Source: Halomonas sp. GT
GTDB taxonomy: Bacteria > Pseudomonadota > Gammaproteobacteria > Pseudomonadales > Halomonadaceae
Assembly (NCBI RefSeq): GCF_002082565.1
Contig: NZ_CP020562.1
Coordinates: 806,001-870,000, forward strand
DNA length: 64,000 nt
Direction: 5' to 3'
The position numbers were made by a program, and so were the translations under genes. This document shows positions 54,534 to 62,846 of the stretch, piece after piece. Each line of letters starts with the position of its first letter. Positions within the stretch are counted from its first letter, which is position 1. Below the pieces are notes generated by a model, which was given only the letters and a program-made list of their open reading frames with translations, was not told where the DNA came from and did no database searches.

Positions 54534-57041
54534 TTAAGCGGGACGTAGCTGGCCGCGCTCGGACGTCATAATGATTGACGGGTCGGGGCGCGCGTCGTTG
54601 ACGAAACTACGGAAGCGTTTGAGTTTGTCTGGGTCGCTAATGGCGTTGGCCCATTCGCACTGGTAGCTATCGACAACATGCTGCATTTGCCGCTCCAGCT
54701 CGCTATTAATGGCTAAGCTGTCTTCCAGAATCACCTCTTTGAGGTACTCCAGGCCGCCGTCGAGGTTTTCGCGCCATACGGAGGTGCGCTGCAGTCGGTC
54801 GGCGGTGCGTACATAAAACATCAAGAAGCGGTCAATAGTGCGGTAGAGCTGCTCGTCGTCCAGGTCAGTGGCGAACAGTTCAGCGTGGCGAGGGCGCATG
54901 CCACCGTTACCGCACACGTAGAGGTTCCAGCCGTTTTCGGTGGCGATAATACCGATATCCTTGCTCTGAGCCTCGGCGCATTCCCGGGTACAGCCTGAAA
55001 CACCAAACTTAATTTTGTGGGGCGCGCGCAGGCCTTTGTAACGATTTTCCAGTTTGATGGCCATGCCGACGCTGTCCTGCACGCCGTAGCGACACCACGT
55101 GCTGCCGACACAGGACTTCACCGTGCGTAGTGATTTGCCATAGGCGTGGCCGGTTTCAAACCCTGCCTCAATGAGCTCGCCCCAGATAGCGGGGAGGTCT
55201 TCTAAACGTGCGCCGAACAGATCGATGCGCTGGCCGCCGGTGACTTTGGTGTAAAGCTGGTACTTCTGGGCCACTTGCCCGAGCACGACTAACTTATCGG
55301 GAGTGATTTCACCGCCTGCAATGCGCGGCACCACCGAGTAGGTACCGTTTTTCTGCATATTGGCCATAAAGGTGTCATTGGTATCCTGCAGCGGCACGTG
55401 AGCAGCATCGGTGATCGGTTCGTTAAAGCAGGAGGCTAGAATGGACGCCACAGCGGGCTTGCAGATATCGCAGCCCAGGCAGTGGGTGTCTTGATTGCCG
55501 TGTTTTTCGATCAATTCGCTGAAGGTTTTGATGCCTTCCACGCGCACAATATCGTAAAGCTCCTGGCGGGTATGGGCGAAGTGCTCGCAAATCGATTTAT
55601 CAACTTCTACGCCGCGGGCTTCTAGCTCGTGGTCGACTACGCTTTTGAGCAATGCGGTGCAACCACCACAGCCTGTGCTGGCTTTGGTCGCCCCTTTGAC
55701 GTTGGCAAGGTCAGTGGCACCGCCATCAATGGCGGTGCAGATATTACCTTTAGTGACGTTATGGCATGAACAAATCATCGCGGTTTCCGGCAGCGCGTCT
55801 GGGCCTAGCGCTGGGGCGGCTCCGCTCTGCTGGGGAAGAATCAACGAGGCTGGCTCTTTGGGCAGCTCAATGCCGTTGGCGTAGTACTGTAAGAGGGTGT
55901 CGTACGCGCTGTTATCGCCTACCAACATTGCGCCCAGCAGCTTTCTACCATCGCTGGTTACCACCATCTTGCGATACACCTGGGTGAGTGGGTCGAGATA
56001 GCGAAACATGCGCGCACCGGGGTTTTGAGTACCATGGGCATCGCCGATAGAACCTACATCCACACCCAGTAACTTCAGCTTGGTGCTCATGTCGGCACCG
56101 CTAAAGTGTGTGTTGCCGCCCGTCAGGGTGGAGAGCGCCGCTTTGGCCATTTGGTAGCCAGGAGCGACTAAACCAAAAATACTCTGGTTCCACAGCGCGA
56201 CTTCGCCAATGGCGAGAATGGCGGGGTCGCTGGTGCAGCATTGGTCATCAATAACCACGCCGCCGCGCTCGCCAATGTCTAAACCGCATTCGCGTGCCAA
56301 GGTATCTTGTGGACGAATGCCTGCTGAAAACACAATCAGGTCGGTTTCCAGCACTTTGTCATCCTGGAACACCATGCGCAGGCGGCTGGTCTCGCCAGGT
56401 TCGATACGCTGGGTAGCTCGCTCGGTAAGCACCTGGACGCCCAGAGCTTCAATTTTTTCCTTGAGTAGCTCACCGCCTTCGTTATCTACCTGCATGGGCA
56501 TCAAGCGTGGAGCAAACTCCACCACGGCAGTATCTAGATTAAGGTCGCGTAGCGCATTGGCGGCTTCCAATCCGAGTAACCCACCCCCAACAACCACACC
56601 GTTCGTAGCGTTTTCTGCTGCTGCTTGAATGGCGTCCAGGTCATCCAGCGTGCGATAGACCAGACAGCCTTCGCTGTCGTTGCCGGGAATAGGCGGTACA
56701 AACGGGAAGGAGCCGGTGGCCAGAACGAGCTGGTCATACGGGTAACTGCCCTGGGCAGTGATGACGGCTTGCTGTTTGCGATCAATGCGAGTGACCGCCT
56801 CACCGCTGCGCAAAGTAATGCCATGGGTGGTGTAGTAATCGGCCTCGCATAGCGCAAGCGACTCTGCGTCGCGCCCGCTAAAGTACTCCGAAAGATGCAC
56901 GCGATCGTAAGCGCGGTGGCGCTCTTCGCCAAAAATTGTTACTTCGAAACGCTCAAGCGCACCGCTCTCAACTAGCTGCTCGGCCAAGTGGTGGCCGACC
57001 ATGCCGTTACCAATAATGATCAGTTTTGTTGGGGTTGCCAT
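54534..57041 (-). CDS. nirB: NADH-dependent assimilatory nitrite reductase large subunit
   Basis: The 835-residue protein has an FAD/NAD domain (IIGNGMVGHHLAEQL; VVGGGLLGLEAANAL), a BFD-type [2Fe-2S] region (CSCHNV..STGCGGC near residue 425-460; CLGCDIC), and a sulfite/nitrite reductase half with the 4Fe-4S/siroheme ligands CVGSTWC and GCTRECA. It reduces nitrite to ammonium with NADH. It starts 2 bases after the stop of the FAD protein gene, so the two are coupled. Confidence 0.95.
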   Translation of the reverse strand: MATPTKLIIIGNGMVGHHLAEQLVESGALERFEVTIFGEERHRAYDRVHLSEYFSGRDAESLALCEADYYTTHGITLRSGEAVTRIDRKQQAVITAQGSYPYDQLVLATGSFPFVPPIPGNDSEGCLVYRTLDDLDAIQAAAENATNGVVVGGGLLGLEAANALRDLNLDTAVVEFAPRLMPMQVDNEGGELLKEKIEALGVQVLTERATQRIEPGETSRLRMVFQDDKVLETDLIVFSAGIRPQDTLARECGLDIGERGGVVIDDQCCTSDPAILAIGEVALWNQSIFGLVAPGYQMAKAALSTLTGGNTHFSGADMSTKLKLLGVDVGSIGDAHGTQNPGARMFRYLDPLTQVYRKMVVTSDGRKLLGAMLVGDNSAYDTLLQYYANGIELPKEPASLILPQQSGAAPALGPDALPETAMICSCHNVTKGNICTAIDGGATDLANVKGATKASTGCGGCTALLKSVVDHELEARGVEVDKSICEHFAHTRQELYDIVRVEGIKTFSELIEKHGNQDTHCLGCDICKPAVASILASCFNEPITDAAHVPLQDTNDTFMANMQKNGTYSVVPRIAGGEITPDKLVVLGQVAQKYQLYTKVTGGQRIDLFGARLEDLPAIWGELIEAGFETGHAYGKSLRTVKSCVGSTWCRYGVQDSVGMAIKLENRYKGLRAPHKIKFGVSGCTRECAEAQSKDIGIIATENGWNLYVCGNGGMRPRHAELFATDLDDEQLYRTIDRFLMFYVRTADRLQRTSVWRENLDGGLEYLKEVILEDSLAINSELERQMQHVVDSYQCEWANAISDPDKLKRFRSFVNDARPDPSIIMTSERGQLRPA

Positions 57042-57043
57042 GG

Positions 57044-58432
57044 TTATGCCGCCTCTGAGGTCGGTGGATGAGAAGAGGATGGAGAAGCCGATGATGAAGA
57101 AGCAGGACTGTTCGCGTTATCAGTGTGCTCGGTTTGCAGTACCTCGGCATCGGAAGGGCCAAACAGTAGTGCTTGGCGGCAAGCCGTAAGGTCAGCACTT
57201 GCCAATGCCTGTTCGAAATACCAAGGACCGTGGCGGGTATCGCCGTAGAGCACCGCCCCTTCAAGTTGGCCATCTCGGAGTAGCAGGCGGCGGTAGTCGC
57301 CGCTTTCTGGGTCGCGGTAGCGCAATACGTCGTGTTCGTGGCCTGCTTCGGTAGGGCCAAATGCGAAGAGCGCTACGCCGCTGACTTTCAATTTGGTAGC
57401 AGTGGTGACTTCTTGATAACCATCGGTTGTTTCTCCACACAGCACGGCTGCCAACACGTCAACCTGACGCCAAATCGGCTCCACTAACCCATAGGTGTGC
57501 TGCTCAAATTGGCAGCATTCGCCCAGGGCTGCGATATGCGGGTCAGATGTGGTCAGGTGCGCGTCAACCACAATGGCACGTTCGCAGTGAAGCCCCGCCT
57601 GCTGCCCCAGCTCCACATTGGGCGTAATGCCCGCCGCGACAATCACACTATCGGCGGGTAAACGGCGGCCATCGCTCAGCATGACCGCCTTGACGCGTCC
57701 GTGGCCGTTATCTTCCAGTGCAGCAAGCGAGGCGTTTGTTTCGATGTGGAGACCACGCTTACTCAGGGTGTTCTCCAGCAGTTGGGCGGCGGTTTCATCC
57801 AACTGATGATTCATTAAACGCGTGCTGCGTTGAAGTACGCTAACCGAGAGCTTTTGAGAGAGTTTTTGAAAAGGCTCTTGGGAAGGCTCTTGAGAGAACG
57901 ACTGCTCGCTGCGCTTACGCAGGCCTTCGGCGGCTTCCAGGCCCAGCAGGCCGCCGCCGATAACAACCGCATTACCGCCACGTTGGGCGATGGCTTCTAG
58001 GGCGGTGGCGTCTTGCAAGTCGCGAAAGCTATGGACGCCCGCTAGCTCAATGCCGGGAACGTTGGGTATCGTTGGTCGTGAACCCGTCGCGAGCACTAAG
58101 CGATCGTAATCCAGGCAGCGGTCGCTCTCCGTAGTAATACGGCAGTTGTCGCGATCAATCGTTACTACTTTGTCGCCGAGAAGCAGGGTAATGCCCTGTT
58201 CGGCGTACCATGCTTGGTCACGGAAAGTAAGCGCGTCAGTGGCAAGCTCACCCGCCAATAAGGGGGAAAGCAGTATTCGGTTATAGGCAGGTACAGGCTC
58301 TTCACCAATAACGGTGATACACGTTGGGCGCTGTGGGTGGCGCACCAGCGCTTCAATTAGGCGATGGCTGGCCATGCCGTTGCCAATGATAATTAGGTGG
58401 TCGATAGATGCGCACCGGGAAGCGGTTTCCAT
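57044..58432 (-). CDS. NirB-like FAD/NAD oxidoreductase of the nitrate operon (NasB type)
   Basis: The 462-residue protein has the same flavin fold as the NirB N-terminus (LIIIGNGMASHRLIEAL; VVIGGGLLGLEAAEGL) but lacks the BFD, nitrite-reductase and siroheme parts. It is likely the NADH-linked electron donor for the NasA nitrate reductase. A GGAGCC site precedes the ATG at 58432. Two odd features are a four-residue repeat (FSQE, PSQE, PFQK, LSQK) after GLEAAEGLRKRS, coded by four 12-bp tandem units (57850-57897), and a Ser/Pro-rich C-terminal tail. First gene of the minus-strand operon. Confidence 0.85.
   Translation of the reverse strand: METASRCASIDHLIIIGNGMASHRLIEALVRHPQRPTCITVIGEEPVPAYNRILLSPLLAGELATDALTFRDQAWYAEQGITLLLGDKVVTIDRDNCRITTESDRCLDYDRLVLATGSRPTIPNVPGIELAGVHSFRDLQDATALEAIAQRGGNAVVIGGGLLGLEAAEGLRKRSEQSFSQEPSQEPFQKLSQKLSVSVLQRSTRLMNHQLDETAAQLLENTLSKRGLHIETNASLAALEDNGHGRVKAVMLSDGRRLPADSVIVAAGITPNVELGQQAGLHCERAIVVDAHLTTSDPHIAALGECCQFEQHTYGLVEPIWRQVDVLAAVLCGETTDGYQEVTTATKLKVSGVALFAFGPTEAGHEHDVLRYRDPESGDYRRLLLRDGQLEGAVLYGDTRHGPWYFEQALASADLTACRQALLFGPSDAEVLQTEHTDNANSPASSSSASPSSSHPPTSEAA
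57850..57897 (-). repeat. Four in-frame 12-bp tandem repeats inside the FAD protein gene
   Basis: On the plus strand the units are GCTTTTGAGAGA, GTTTTTGAAAAG, GCTCTTGGGAAG and GCTCTTGAGAGA. They keep the frame and code four-residue units in a loop of the FAD protein. Confidence 0.85.
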
Positions 58433-58475
58433 AGGTGGCTCCTTGCATTCAGCATGTGTGTCGAGCAATAAAAAA

Positions 58476-58521
58476 ACGCCCCTGACACTGCCCTTCGTTA
58501 AGAAAGGTGTGTCAGGGGCGT
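58476..58521 (-). terminator. Leader terminator of the minus-strand nitrite operon
   Basis: A 13-bp perfect stem (ACGCCCCTGACAC / GTGTCAGGGGCGT) is followed on the minus strand by a run of seven T, 44 bases before the first start codon. Because it lies in the leader, it should stop transcription unless prevented. Confidence 0.9.
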
Positions 58522-58529
58522 CGTTGCCC
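58516..58529 (-). promoter_or_regulatory. ANTAR-type hairpin P2 of the nitrite operon leader
   Basis: The minus strand reads GGGC-AACGAC-GCCC, a 4-bp stem with a hexaloop that has A at position 1 and G at position 4. Its 3' arm (58516-58519) is part of the terminator's 5' arm (58509-58521), so the two cannot form together. Confidence 0.75.
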
Positions 58530-58565
58530 GTTAGCGTCGTTAAGTCACGTCGATGAGCACGCTGT

Positions 58566-58583
58566 GCAACCGCCGTTGGCTGC
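58566..58583 (-). promoter_or_regulatory. ANTAR-type hairpin P1 of the nitrite operon leader
   Basis: The minus strand reads GCAGCC-AACGGC-GGTTGC, a 6-bp stem (one G-T pair) with a hexaloop that has A1 and G4. It lies 36 bases upstream of P2. Confidence 0.7.
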
Positions 58584-58610
58584 CGAGTTGTCTCATATGC
58601 TTAATACGCA

Positions 58611-58625
58611 GCAAAAAATTAGCCA
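58611..58625 (-). promoter_or_regulatory. Sigma-54-like promoter for the nitrite operon
   Basis: The minus strand reads TGGCTAATTTTTTGC, which matches TGGC-N7-TTGC with GG and GC 10 bases apart. It gives a leader of about 165 bases that includes both hairpins and the terminator. Confidence 0.6.
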
Positions 58626-58715
58626 GCTACTCCCTTGATATGAATTAATCCTTTCTAATCAGTTGCTTGTTTTTTTGATGTGCCCACAAGCTCTCGCCTG
58701 AGTAAATAAGTAAGC

Positions 58716-58730
58716 GCACACGATTGGTGC
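58716..58730. promoter_or_regulatory. NtrC-like enhancer site
   Basis: GCACACGATTGGTGC is a GCAC-N7-GTGC dyad, the form of the NtrC consensus. It lies about 90 bases before the left sigma-54-like promoter and about 130 before the right one. The stretch 58626-58861 is otherwise without genes. Confidence 0.55.
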
Positions 58731-58861
58731 GTTTGGCGAGTGCTGCGCACGGTCATAGAACGCTAGTGGGCAGACAGCGGGGGTTGAGCGTGCTATCAAA
58801 CGGTTTGGTGGTTTTTATAAGATTTTGTTTTTGAATGTTATTTTGTTTTTTGTAGGGAGTT

Positions 58862-58876
58862 GGGCTTATTGATTGC
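58862..58876 (+). promoter_or_regulatory. Sigma-54-like promoter for nasA
   Basis: GGGCTTATTGATTGC has GG and GC 10 bases apart and matches GGC..TTGC of the sigma-54 consensus; the first T and the AC are missing. It would give a leader of about 200 bases for nasA. Confidence 0.45.
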
Positions 58877-58986
58877 AGTAATGTTGATAACAAGTAATAA
58901 CGGCTCATTGCAGTGTATTAGCCAAATAAAACACAACGACAAATCGCAACGAACAACACTAACTGCAGCAAACCACTGATGAGTAT

Positions 58987-59004
58987 GGCACCAAAGTGGG
59001 TGCC
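58987..59004 (+). promoter_or_regulatory. ANTAR-type hairpin P1 of the nasA leader
   Basis: GGCACC-AAAGTG-GGTGCC forms a perfect 6-bp stem with a hexaloop that has A1 and G4, the bases that ANTAR proteins read. Confidence 0.75.
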
Positions 59005-59009
59005 CCTGT

Positions 59010-59021
59010 GACAACGGCGTC
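59010..59021 (+). promoter_or_regulatory. ANTAR-type hairpin P2 of the nasA leader
   Basis: GAC-AACGGC-GTC follows P1 after 5 bases. The stem is short (3 bp), but the hexaloop AACGGC is identical to that of P1 in the opposite leader. Its 3' half (59017-59021) is shared with the terminator's 5' arm. Confidence 0.6.
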
Positions 59022-59067
59022 CAGGCAGGCTTCTTTTAGAGGCTCGCTTGGGCGCTTTTTGCTTTTT
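59017..59067 (+). terminator. Leader terminator of nasA
   Basis: The arm at 59017-59034 pairs with 59038-59055 in 17 of 18 positions (four G-T pairs) with a 3-base loop, and TTTTTGCTTTTT follows. It lies 20 bases before the nasA ribosome site, so it should attenuate the gene. Confidence 0.8.
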
Positions 59068-59086
59068 AACGTCGGAGGAAAACGCA

Positions 59087-61825
59087 ATGCCAAAGCCTAA
59101 TCGGCTCGCTGAAGGCGATATCCGCACCACGTGTCCCTATTGCGGCGTTGGCTGCGGAGTGAAAGCGACGATAGACAGTGGCAACGTCATCGCTGTGGAA
59201 GGGGATCGTGAACATCCTGCTAACTACGGGCGCTTGTGTGTTAAAGGCACGGCGCTGCATGAAACACTGGGTGTGCACGGCCGCTTGCAACACCCTCGGG
59301 TGGATGGAAAAGACGTTTCCTGGGAGCAGGCGTTAGCCGAAACGGCACAGCGTTTACAGGCGCAGCGTAACGCGCATGGCAATCATACGGTTGCCGCGTA
59401 TCTTTCGGGGCAGCTGTTAACGGAAGATTACTATGTGGCTAATAAGCTGTTTAAGGGCTTTTTGGGCACGCCGCATCTGGATACCAATTCGCGGCTGTGT
59501 ATGGCGTCAGCGGTGGCGGGCTACAAGCGCGCTTTTGGCGCCGACGCGGTGCCCTGTAACTATGAAGATTTAGAAGAAGCGGAATTGGTAGTGTTGGTCG
59601 GCTCTAATCTGGCCTGGAATCATCCGGTGCTTTATCAGCGCCTGAAAGTTGCCAAAGAGCGCAACCCATTGATGCGTGTGGTGGTCATCGACCCAAGGGT
59701 GACCGATAGCTGTGAAATTGCCGATCTTTATCTTGGTATTCGGCCGGGCAGTGATGCTTATCTGTTCAACGGGCTGCTGGCGTGGATGTCAGCACATCAC
59801 CGATTGGACAGCCTCTACCTTGAGCGTCATACCGAAGGGTTTAACGAGGCATTAAGCGCTGCTCAGCAGAGTGCCAGCAGCGTGAATGATGTCGCAATAG
59901 CCTGTGACGTCGACCCGGAGCGCTTAGAAACCTTTTACTACTGGTTTGCCAGCCAGCTGCATGTCGTCACGCTCTATTCCCAAGGGGTTAATCAGTCCAC
60001 CAGCGGCACCGATAAGTGTAATGCCATCATTAATTGTCACTTGGCGGGCGGTAAAATTGGCCTGCCGGGGGCTGGGCCGTTTTCAATCACTGGCCAGCCT
60101 AATGCGATGGGCGGGCGAGAAGTGGGTGGGCTTGCCAATCAGTTGGCTGCGCATATGGACTACCACACCCCCGGTGCGCTTGATCTGGTCAGCCGCTTTT
60201 GGGCCACTGAACACTTAGCACCCACGCTGCCGGATGCCCCCGGCCATAAAGCTATTGAGCTGTTTGATGCCATTGACCGTGGTGAGATTACGGCGCTGTG
60301 GGTAATGGCTACCAACCCGGCCGTTAGCTTGCCGGATGGCGCAAAGATACGCCGCGCGTTGGCATCGTGTCCGCTGGTAATTGTATCGGAATGCGTTGCT
60401 AACACTGATCTGCTGCCCTATGCCGATATTGTGCTACCCGCGTCAGGTTGGTCGGAAAAGGATGGGACGGTCACCAATTCTGAACGACGAATCTCCCGCC
60501 AGCGCGGCATGCTGACACCGCCTGGTGAAGCTCAACACGACTGGTGGATTATCTGCGAAGTTGCTAAACGCTTGGGGTTTGCTGAAGCGTTTAGCTACTC
60601 CCATCCATGGGAAATTTTCGACGAGCACGCACGGCTCTCCGGTTTTGAAAACTGTGGCACGAGCAAGCGGTTGTTTGATATTTCGGGACTGGCAGGCAAA
60701 GGGCAGGCCGCTTATGATGCGCTCTTGCCGATTCAGTGGCCGGTTAATCAATCTGCGCCTCGGGGCACGTCAAGGCTGTTTGAAGAGGGTGTGTTTGCCA
60801 CGGCCAATGGCCGAGCCAAACTATTGCCGATTACGCCACGGTTGCCAGAACAGGCGCTCAGTTCGACCTATCCGCTGCGACTGAATACCGGGCGAGTGCG
60901 CGATCAATGGCACACCATGACCCGCACCGCCAGAGCACCGCGGCTGATGAATCATCGGGCAGAGCCGTTTATTGAACTGCACCCTGTGGATGCGGCCAAC
61001 GCGGGCGTAGCTGACCAAGGGCTTGCGATGCTGACGGCAGTTGAAGGTGAGTACCGTGGGCGAGTACGTATTTCAAACGCCCAGCGGCAAGGGGAAGTGT
61101 TTGTGCCCATGCACTGGACCGACTGCTTCACCAAGCAGGGCCGAAGCGGCGCACTGATCACCGGCTATACCGACCCTGTGTCTGGCCAGCCAGAAACCAA
61201 ACAAGGTGCGGTAGCATTAATGAATTTGCCCATTGATTGGCAAGCAACGCTACTGGTGGCCAACGACCAAACCAGTACGGATACTCCCAGTTGGTGTAAG
61301 AACGCTTATTGGTCGCTTATTCCTATGGGTAACTGTGAGCGCTGGCAGCTCGCTGATACGGCACCGGTCAGTGATTGGCTAGCAACGGTGGAGTCGTGGC
61401 TCGATGTACCTGCGTCGCTGTGGTGCGAGGATAGTGGTAGCGGCAGACTGCGCGCAGCAGGAATAGTGAATGGCCAGTTATGCTGGTGGCTAATGGTAGG
61501 GCCACCGCAAGAATTACCGGGGTTTGCTTGGCTTGAGGCGCGCTTTAACGACGCGACGCTAGACCTTCACCATCGCCAACGGCTACTGGCAGGTTGCGAT
61601 GACGGTGCGGTAGATGCGGGCCCCGTTGTGTGTAGCTGTCATCAAGTAGGACAAACCACTATCATTAAGGCAATTCGTGGGGGCGATATCAGTGTTGAAG
61701 CCCTCGGCGCACGGCTGGCTTGCGGCACTCAGTGCGGCAGCTGTATTCCAGAATTAAAATCATTACTTGAAGAGGAGCGTCCAAATGCGTGCGCTAAGCA
61801 AACAACTCACCCAGAAATGGCTTGA
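59087..61825 (+). CDS. nasA: Assimilatory nitrate reductase catalytic subunit
   Basis: The 912-residue molybdopterin enzyme starts at ATG 59087 with GGAGG upstream. The N-terminal 4Fe-4S motif CPYCGVGC...CVKG and the Mo-bisMGD core are complete (SRLCMASAVAGYKRAFGAD, VGSNLAWNHPVLYQRL, QPNAMGGREVGG). The C-terminus has a BFD-like [2Fe-2S] domain (CSCHQVGQT..CGTQCGSC) that links it to a flavin donor. It reduces nitrate to nitrite. It is divergent from the nitrite operon and overlaps the next gene by 41 bases. Confidence 0.95.
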   Translation: MPKPNRLAEGDIRTTCPYCGVGCGVKATIDSGNVIAVEGDREHPANYGRLCVKGTALHETLGVHGRLQHPRVDGKDVSWEQALAETAQRLQAQRNAHGNHTVAAYLSGQLLTEDYYVANKLFKGFLGTPHLDTNSRLCMASAVAGYKRAFGADAVPCNYEDLEEAELVVLVGSNLAWNHPVLYQRLKVAKERNPLMRVVVIDPRVTDSCEIADLYLGIRPGSDAYLFNGLLAWMSAHHRLDSLYLERHTEGFNEALSAAQQSASSVNDVAIACDVDPERLETFYYWFASQLHVVTLYSQGVNQSTSGTDKCNAIINCHLAGGKIGLPGAGPFSITGQPNAMGGREVGGLANQLAAHMDYHTPGALDLVSRFWATEHLAPTLPDAPGHKAIELFDAIDRGEITALWVMATNPAVSLPDGAKIRRALASCPLVIVSECVANTDLLPYADIVLPASGWSEKDGTVTNSERRISRQRGMLTPPGEAQHDWWIICEVAKRLGFAEAFSYSHPWEIFDEHARLSGFENCGTSKRLFDISGLAGKGQAAYDALLPIQWPVNQSAPRGTSRLFEEGVFATANGRAKLLPITPRLPEQALSSTYPLRLNTGRVRDQWHTMTRTARAPRLMNHRAEPFIELHPVDAANAGVADQGLAMLTAVEGEYRGRVRISNAQRQGEVFVPMHWTDCFTKQGRSGALITGYTDPVSGQPETKQGAVALMNLPIDWQATLLVANDQTSTDTPSWCKNAYWSLIPMGNCERWQLADTAPVSDWLATVESWLDVPASLWCEDSGSGRLRAAGIVNGQLCWWLMVGPPQELPGFAWLEARFNDATLDLHHRQRLLAGCDDGAVDAGPVVCSCHQVGQTTIIKAIRGGDISVEALGARLACGTQCGSCIPELKSLLEEERPNACAKQTTHPEMA

Positions 61826-62684
61826 GGCCTTTATGCGCCTCAGCCAGCGGGTGTTAGCGCCCTTTGGCCGCGAATCAGCCACGCGCTTAAGCCTTCCGCT
61901 TAGCGGCGAATGCCGTTCTGGGACAGTATATTTAGTCGGTGCAGGTAGTGGGGATATGGAACTGCTCACCTTGAAAGCAGCACGTCTGTTAATGCAGGCC
62001 GATGCGGTAGTGTATGACCGCTTAGTGGGTGACGATGTGCTGGGGCTGATACCGTCAGGCACTGAACGCTATTACGTGGGGAAAGCAAGCGGGCATCATA
62101 GCGTGCCTCAAGATGAGATAGGCGCGCTAATCGTCTCGCTTGCCCAGGCGGGTAAGTCGGTTGTGCGTTTGAAAGGTGGCGACCCAGGCGTGTTTGGGCG
62201 CATGGGTGAAGAGCTGGGAGCATTAGCAAATGCCTCAATATCCGCCGAAATAGTGCCAGGCATTACCGCTGCCTCGGCAGCCGCTGCGGGGATGGGTATT
62301 CCGCTAACTGATCGTGGGCATGCCCAGCAGCTGCGCTTTATTACGGCGCAACTGTGCCGGGAGGGCGGCACGCCGGACTGGACCAACCTTGCCCGTCAGG
62401 ATGAAACCCTGGTGTTCTATATGGGGCTTTCCAAAGTAGACGCTATCTGCCACGGCCTGCGCCAAGCGGGTCTGCCGGATACGTGGCCCATTATGTTGGT
62501 GGCCAATGCTAGCCAGCCCGAACAGCAATCATTGGTGGGCACGTTAGCGGACATGCCCGCGCGACTCGCTGCTCAACCGTTACCCTCGCCATGCCTGATT
62601 ATGGTGGGCAGCGTGGTGAGCATGGTGGCAGAAAGCCCTGCCGCGAGCACGTTAGCCACTTATGGTGATCAAACGTCATCGTAA
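61785..62684 (+). CDS. cobA: Uroporphyrinogen-III C-methyltransferase for siroheme
   Basis: The 299-residue SUMT has GTVYLVGAGSGDMELLTLKAA, VVYDRLV, GKASGHHSVPQDEI, RLKGGDPGVFGRMGEE and VPGITAASAAAA. It methylates uroporphyrinogen III to precorrin-2, the first step to the siroheme that NirB needs. I use ATG 61785 (GAGGAG upstream); a TTG at 61767 is also open. It has about 45 extra residues at the N-terminus compared with minimal SUMTs. It overlaps nasA, so both are one operon. Confidence 0.92.
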   Translation: MRALSKQLTQKWLEAFMRLSQRVLAPFGRESATRLSLPLSGECRSGTVYLVGAGSGDMELLTLKAARLLMQADAVVYDRLVGDDVLGLIPSGTERYYVGKASGHHSVPQDEIGALIVSLAQAGKSVVRLKGGDPGVFGRMGEELGALANASISAEIVPGITAASAAAAGMGIPLTDRGHAQQLRFITAQLCREGGTPDWTNLARQDETLVFYMGLSKVDAICHGLRQAGLPDTWPIMLVANASQPEQQSLVGTLADMPARLAAQPLPSPCLIMVGSVVSMVAESPAASTLATYGDQTSS

Positions 62685-62801
62685 GGCATTGGGAACTTGA
62701 TCAATCTCATTTGGTCCTAGAAGCGGCTAAACAAATAGGAATGGCGGCAACAGTAGGGGCAGGACAAACTACTGCGCTGCCAGACAAGCGTTTGTTAATG
62801 T

Positions 62802-62832
62802 CTGTTTTTTCAAAGACTGTTTTTTTCAAAGA
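62802..62832. repeat. 15-16 bp tandem duplication upstream of arfA
   Basis: CTGTTTTTTCAAAGA is repeated with one extra T (62802-62816, 62817-62832). It ends 14 bases before the arfA start and leads directly into its ribosome site. Confidence 0.85.
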
Positions 62833-62846
62833 CTGAGGAGTACACC

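Noticed and set aside
58561..58600. An alternative outer stem (ATGAG..CTCAT) around hairpin P1 in the nitrite operon leader
   Set aside because: It is possible but not needed; the simple hexaloop hairpin is the better match to known ANTAR targets.
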